A DNA stretch of 64,000 nt, taken from contig CM037781.1 in NCBI GenBank assembly GCA_021229015.1, forward strand, positions 37,617,897 through 37,681,896, written 5' to 3'. Positions 60,065 through 64,000 of the stretch are shown here, piece after piece (positions within the stretch are counted from its first letter, which is position 1; every line of letters begins with the position of its first letter). The notes below the pieces were generated by a model that made no database searches, was not told the origin of the DNA, and was given only the letters and a program-made list of their open reading frames with translations. Source of the stretch: Solen grandis (lineage: Eukaryota > Mollusca > Bivalvia > Adapedonta > Solenidae). A program made the translations under genes and the position numbers.

Positions 60065-60921
60065 TACATTGATCCTAGGGTTGACATTTTATACTACCCA
60101 CTTTACATTGATCCTAGGGTTGACATTTTATACTACCCACTTTACATTGATCCTAGGGTTGACATTTTATGCTACCCACTTTACATTGATCCTAGGGTTG
60201 ACCTTTTATACTACTCACTTTACATTGATCCTAGGGTTGACATTTTATGCTATCCACTTTACATTGATCCTAGGGTTGACATTTTATACTACCCACTTTA
60301 CATTGATCCTAGGGTTGACATTTTATACTACCCACTTTACATTGATCCTAGGGTTGACATTTTATACTACTCACTTTACATTGATCCTAGGGTTGACATT
60401 TTATACTATCCACTTTACATTGATCCTAGGGTTGACATTTTATACTATCCACTTTACATTGATCCTAGGGTTGACATTTTATACTACCCACTTTACATTG
60501 ATCCTAGGGTTGACATTTTATACTATCCACTTTACATTGATCCTAGGGTTGACATTTTATACTACCACTTTACATTGATCCTAGGGTTGACATTTTATAC
60601 TACCCACTTTACATTGATCCTAGGGTTGACATTTTATACTATCCACTTTACATTGATCCTAGGGTTGACATTTTATACTACCCACTTTACATTGATCCTA
60701 GGGTTGACATTTTATACTACCCACTTTACATTGATCCTAGGGTTGACATTTTATGCTACCCACTTTACATTGATCCTAGGGTTGACATTTTATGCTACCC
60801 ACTTTACATTGATCCTAGGGTTGACATTTTATGCTACCCACTTTACATTGATCCTAGGGTTGACATTTTATGCTACCCACTTTACATTGATCCTAGGGTT
60901 GACATTTTATACTACCCACTT
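60065..60921 (+). repeat. 39-bp minisatellite, 22 units
   Basis: Unit CACTTTACATTGATCCTAGG + GTTGACATTTTATACTACC. One unit near 60565 is a base or so short, which breaks the frame reading HFTLILGLTFYTT per unit into 13 and 9 units. The sequence is unrelated to the array at 58.8 kb. Confidence 0.95.
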
Positions 60922-60929
60922 TCTAAGCA

Positions 60930-61740
60930 ATAGATTCTCTACTTTGAAAACTGAAAAACCACTCAATTTGTAAAAACAATTTAACAAATTAACTTTACAA
61001 CACAGGTATGCTTAGATTAAGCTTAAGTTTTGAAAAAGTCAATTTTGAGTCAAAAATAAATATTTACAGGACAGAATAATTTTCTATGGCAGAACAACAA
61101 ATTTCTCTATGATGTGTAACTGTCACTTCATGTGCGCATTTACCATGCTGAGGAATATAGTTTGTTTTAATGCAAAGGGGCTCCCAACTAATTTTTGATA
61201 GTAAATATGCAGGTTTCGGTCAGTTTATGGTGTTATAATAACTCCTGTTTAAAGCTTGAAGTCTGATATAAACCCTTGAAACATACTATAATCACATCAA
61301 GCTATCAACCTCAGATACTCCTAGGGGTTATTATTACACTATAAAATGCCCAAGACCTTCTTAAAAATGGCAGTGGGTATTTGAAACAAGCACTTGGCAA
61401 ATAACAGTCTAGGTAAGGTATATGATTCTGGGGACCGAGTACAAATCAAAGCACTGATAGCACTGAGAGAACTGGGTTGTTGCATTTTTTTTGTTTATCA
61501 TAGTAAATTTAATAAACAAAGATCATACTTTAAAGGGAAGCCAATAAACCTAATGTTATAAACACATTTTAACCTTACGTTAACAAGGTTGTTACACACA
61601 ATTTGTTTCAATGGACTGCTGACAATAAGCACATCACCACCCTTACTCTCATTGTTTCTCTTGCTTTTAAGTTTATAAGATTTATATCAATATGCATATC
61701 TAAGTTAAAAGGAAGCATATCTAAAACAAAATAGTTTCAT
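60930..61740. other. ADAM intron, no feature seen
   Basis: AT-rich with no supported exon. Confidence 0.35.
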
Positions 61741-61742
61741 TA

Positions 61743-62480
61743 TTAGTCCCCACCGGTGAAACCGGTTGGGGACTAATCTATGTTTTGATTTTCATAAAAC
61801 ATTACAGAAGTGTTTGTTATGACACAATGATATGTCATGTGTATCAACCATATGCGCAGTCCCAGGAGTTGTTGGACTTGACTTGACTTGACTATTTGAG
61901 TTTACCGTCGCTTCGACAGTATTTCAGTCATATAGCGACGTCCAGCTAATTACAGGTGGAGGAAGACCCGGAATGCACGGAGGCATCCAGGTAGAACCAC
62001 CGACCTACCAGGAGTTGTTAGAAGTTGTCTATGGTGCTCAAAGGCTAGATCTCAGTGTCCGCTCTTTCATTTCCATATTAAAGGATGGTTTTTCATAAAA
62101 CTTTACAAAATGGTTTGTCATAACATAAAAGTGTGTTGGACGCATCAACCATATGTATCCTTGAAAGGTCAACGTCACTGGAGTTGTTAGAAGATCTCTT
62201 TGGTATTCATAGGCTTCATTTTTATATCTGTTCGATAACTTGGGATGGATTTTCATAATATTTTACAAATGTGTTTGTCATACATGAAGATGTGTTGGTA
62301 CAATAACCATTTGTGTGCTTGAAGGTTAAGGTCACAAGAGTTGTTAGAAATTATCTTTGGTATTCATAGGCTTCATTTTCATGTCTGCTCTATAACTTTA
62401 TATCTATGTTTTGAGTTTCATGAAATTTTACAGAAGAGTTTGTCATAACACAAATGTATGTTGCGTGAATCAACCATTTG
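61743..62480 (+). repeat. Dispersed repeat starting with a CCGGT hairpin
   Basis: Starts with the hairpin TTAGTCCCCACCGGTGAAAC + CGGTTGGGGACTAA (61743-61776). Three or four diverged units of about 160-190 bp follow (TTTTCATAAAACATTACAGA, TTTGTTATGACACAATGATA, GTTGTTAGAAG). It is interrupted at 61870-62010 by a TGGAGGAAGACCC block. Confidence 0.6.
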
Positions 62481-62896
62481 TTTTCTTTAAAGGTCAGTGC
62501 AGTTCGGGGATCAGAACCCAGTTCCATTATTTTCTTGTTTCTATTTGGCACAAATTCTTCATGGGAGTGGGGGGACTCCTGAAATATTGCTTGTTATACT
62601 AACAAATCCATGTTTTCAACTGATTTAATCTAAAGACATGAACTGTGACCGATCATGCTAACTCACTGATGAAAAGAAATGTTGGTCATGAATTATTTCA
62701 CCAGTGTTCTGTAATTTTCAGTTCAATATTTTTGTAACTTCAACATAAAGTGAAGGTTCTTAATATCAGAACACATATGTTCCAAGTCTCCTAATCTCCA
62801 TGAAAAGAATGTATGAATATTGCCTAAAAAATAAAATATGCAAATTGCTTCATAAATATGAGAAATTTTGAAATGTTGATATGTGTATACTTGCAG

Positions 62897-62979
62897 ACTG
62901 TGGAACACTGTTACTACCAGGGTGCTGTTAAAAGAGACGAATGGTCAGCGGTGGCTGTGTCAACATGTAATGGCATCAG
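62897..62979 (+). CDS. ADAM-family prodomain exon (b), HCYYQG
   Basis: Acceptor ATACTTGCAG, donor CAG|GTATGT. Reads TVEHCYYQGAVKRDEWSAVA then VSTCNGIR. The pattern H-C-Y-Y-Q-G followed by S-x-x-S-T-C-x-G is the conserved two-cysteine core of ADAM/ADAMTS prodomains, which keep the metalloprotease latent and assist folding. The wording is closest to the ADAM11/22/23 or ADAM9/12-type members, but one exon cannot decide. The gene continues beyond the right edge; catalytic and disintegrin domains are not in the window. The split Arg codon ends in phase 2. Confidence 0.88.
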
Positions 62980-63117
62980 GTATGTACCCCCCACACACAT
63001 AGTATAATTTAGTTCAATCTTATTCATTTTACGTCAATTAGGAAATAAGTTCCTAAAACTTTAGCAAATCTCTCTCAACAGTCCTTGGGTTGGACCAGTA
63101 CAATCATTAAGCTTTTT

Positions 63118-63190
63118 CTCCCTCAAATGGGTTCGAACCCACAGCCTTCGGATCTGCAGTCGTGTACATCACTACTGGACCACCGTACCC
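63118..63190 (-). mobile_element. tRNA-derived relic with perfect B box
   Basis: On the minus strand it reads GGTGGTCCAGTAGTGATG and then GGGTTCGAACCC with tRNA-like spacing. The ends do not pair as an acceptor stem, so it is not called a tRNA gene. Confidence 0.5.
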
Positions 63191-63366
63191 TTTAATAGTG
63201 TAATGGTAGATATAGTCTGGCAATATTGACCTGAGACTGATTAATTTCCGGGATGTTCTTCATTAGTTTCCGTGAATTATTACAATCAAATCATTTGTTT
63301 TAATGGTAGTATGGTTTACAAAGCTTCATACTTAGGATAAGTCCAGGTGGCCTAGTGGTAAATTAT

Positions 63367-63430
63367 CCCTTTCCCTCATATAGACTCATTTTGACGCACT
63401 CAATAGGTACAACATAAAGCCTGATCTGTC
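63367..63430 (+). mobile_element. TTAA MITE, copy 7a (left end only)
   Basis: CCCTTTCCCTCATATAGACT through AAAGCCTGATCTG, then directly copy 7b. Confidence 0.75.
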
Positions 63431-63434
63431 TTAA

Positions 63435-63668
63435 CCCTTTCCCTCATATAGACTCATTTTGATGCACTCAATAGGTACAACATAAAGCCTGATCTGCAGA
63501 AAACCACAGTTAAACCTTACCAAATTTAATTACAAAATCCTCATTTCCAGACCACTGAGGAGCAGCGAACAGCATAAAACCTGATCAGCCTGCGAGTTAC
63601 CCGCAGGCTGATCTGGTTTTATGTTGTTCGCATAGGTCTTTTCATGGTGTCTTCTATGAGGGAAAGGG
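63435..63668 (+). mobile_element. TTAA MITE, copy 7b
   Basis: Full length with central stem. TTAA at 63431-63434 on the left and TTAG on the right. Confidence 0.85.
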
Positions 63669-64000
63669 TTAGGCGGTCTTGTAATCACAAAGCAGCAGGT
63701 TCGAATCCTTAATGCAGACAATTTTTTTTTTTTTTTTTTCATTAATTCATAATTTTTTTCACTCATCAATTTTTCTTTTCATTATTTGCTGTTTGAGAGG
63801 ATGAACGAATAATTTGTTAAATTGTTGGTGTCATTTTCTTTTTCTTTTGATTCTATATGCTGTCGAGTATTGAGTAAACCATCTAAAGTATTCAACAACA
63901 ATTTCGATAAAATCATGCTATATATTTGTAATTTACATGTAGAACATTAGAAAATATGAAAAATTTTATGATCTAAGCTACAATTGAACCCAATACCTTC

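Larger units (their letters stand above)
63341..63720 (+). mobile_element. SINE split by TTAA MITEs
   Basis: The A-box head GTCCAGGTGGCCTAGTGGTA (63341-63360) and the B-box part AGGCGGTCTTGTAATCAC ... GCAGGTTCGAATCC (63671-63708) belong to one tRNA-like sequence separated by MITE copies 7a and 7b. A poly-T run follows at 63721. Confidence 0.65.

Noticed and set aside
60003..60973. Hydrophobic repeat frames of 191 and 132 codons
   Set aside because: By-products of the second 39-bp tandem repeat; broken where one unit is shorter.
63118..63190. tRNA gene on the minus strand
   Set aside because: The B box is perfect but the two ends do not pair as an acceptor stem and the D-arm is poor; more like a SINE relic.

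Overview
The window is AT-rich, intron-rich animal DNA, most likely from a bivalve or another lophotrochozoan. The evidence is a clear metazoan CDK5 gene split into eleven exons, part of an ADAM-type metalloprotease gene, tRNA-derived SINEs, CR1/Jockey-like and L1/Tx1-like LINE fragments, Tc1/mariner relics, and many hairpin-ended or TTAA-flanked non-autonomous elements. The bivalve call is an inference from the repeat style; no species is claimed. There are no bacterial operons, rRNA genes or CRISPR arrays.

Layout. 1-2096: upstream DNA with an inverted pair of TTAA-flanked MITEs. 2097-13902: complete CDK5 on the + strand, 11 exons, 300 codons, with introns full of repeats; introns 1 and 6 use GC donors. 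13903-14400: 3' flank and a 100-base assembly gap. 14401-37300: repeats, including a broken Tc1/mariner transposase (15.1-16.1 kb), an L1-like RT relic (19.0-19.8 kb), two elements with terminal inverted repeats and TA flanks (22.3 and 30.1 kb), twin foldback elements (25.8-26.1 kb), a 148-bp tandem array with nuclear-receptor-like half-sites (29.6-31.1 kb), a 29-copy 48-bp minisatellite (33.4-34.8 kb) and a foldback element with arms of about 180 bp (35.6-36.6 kb). 37300-44320: a CpG-enriched patch, then a unit of about 6.3 kb bounded by inverted termini that holds a gene-like set of splice signals on the - strand. 44669-46955: a hairpin-ended repeat and a 24-copy 46-bp minisatellite. 48887-64000: two exons of an ADAM-family prodomain separated by a 13.9-kb intron, which is filled with a deleted mariner, three larger minisatellites and further dispersed repeats; the gene runs off the right edge.

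Only CDK5 and the ADAM gene are confident host genes. CDK5 is a cytoplasmic and neuronal Ser/Thr kinase activated by p35-type partners; the ADAM exons encode part of a secreted or membrane metalloprotease prodomain. Nothing in the sequence shows that they work together. The best candidates for something undescribed are the 38.0-44.3 kb inverted-repeat unit with its spliced minus-strand cassette, the pair of GC-AG introns in CDK5, and the hairpin-ended repeat family that keeps a 3' hairpin in place while its sequence changes.
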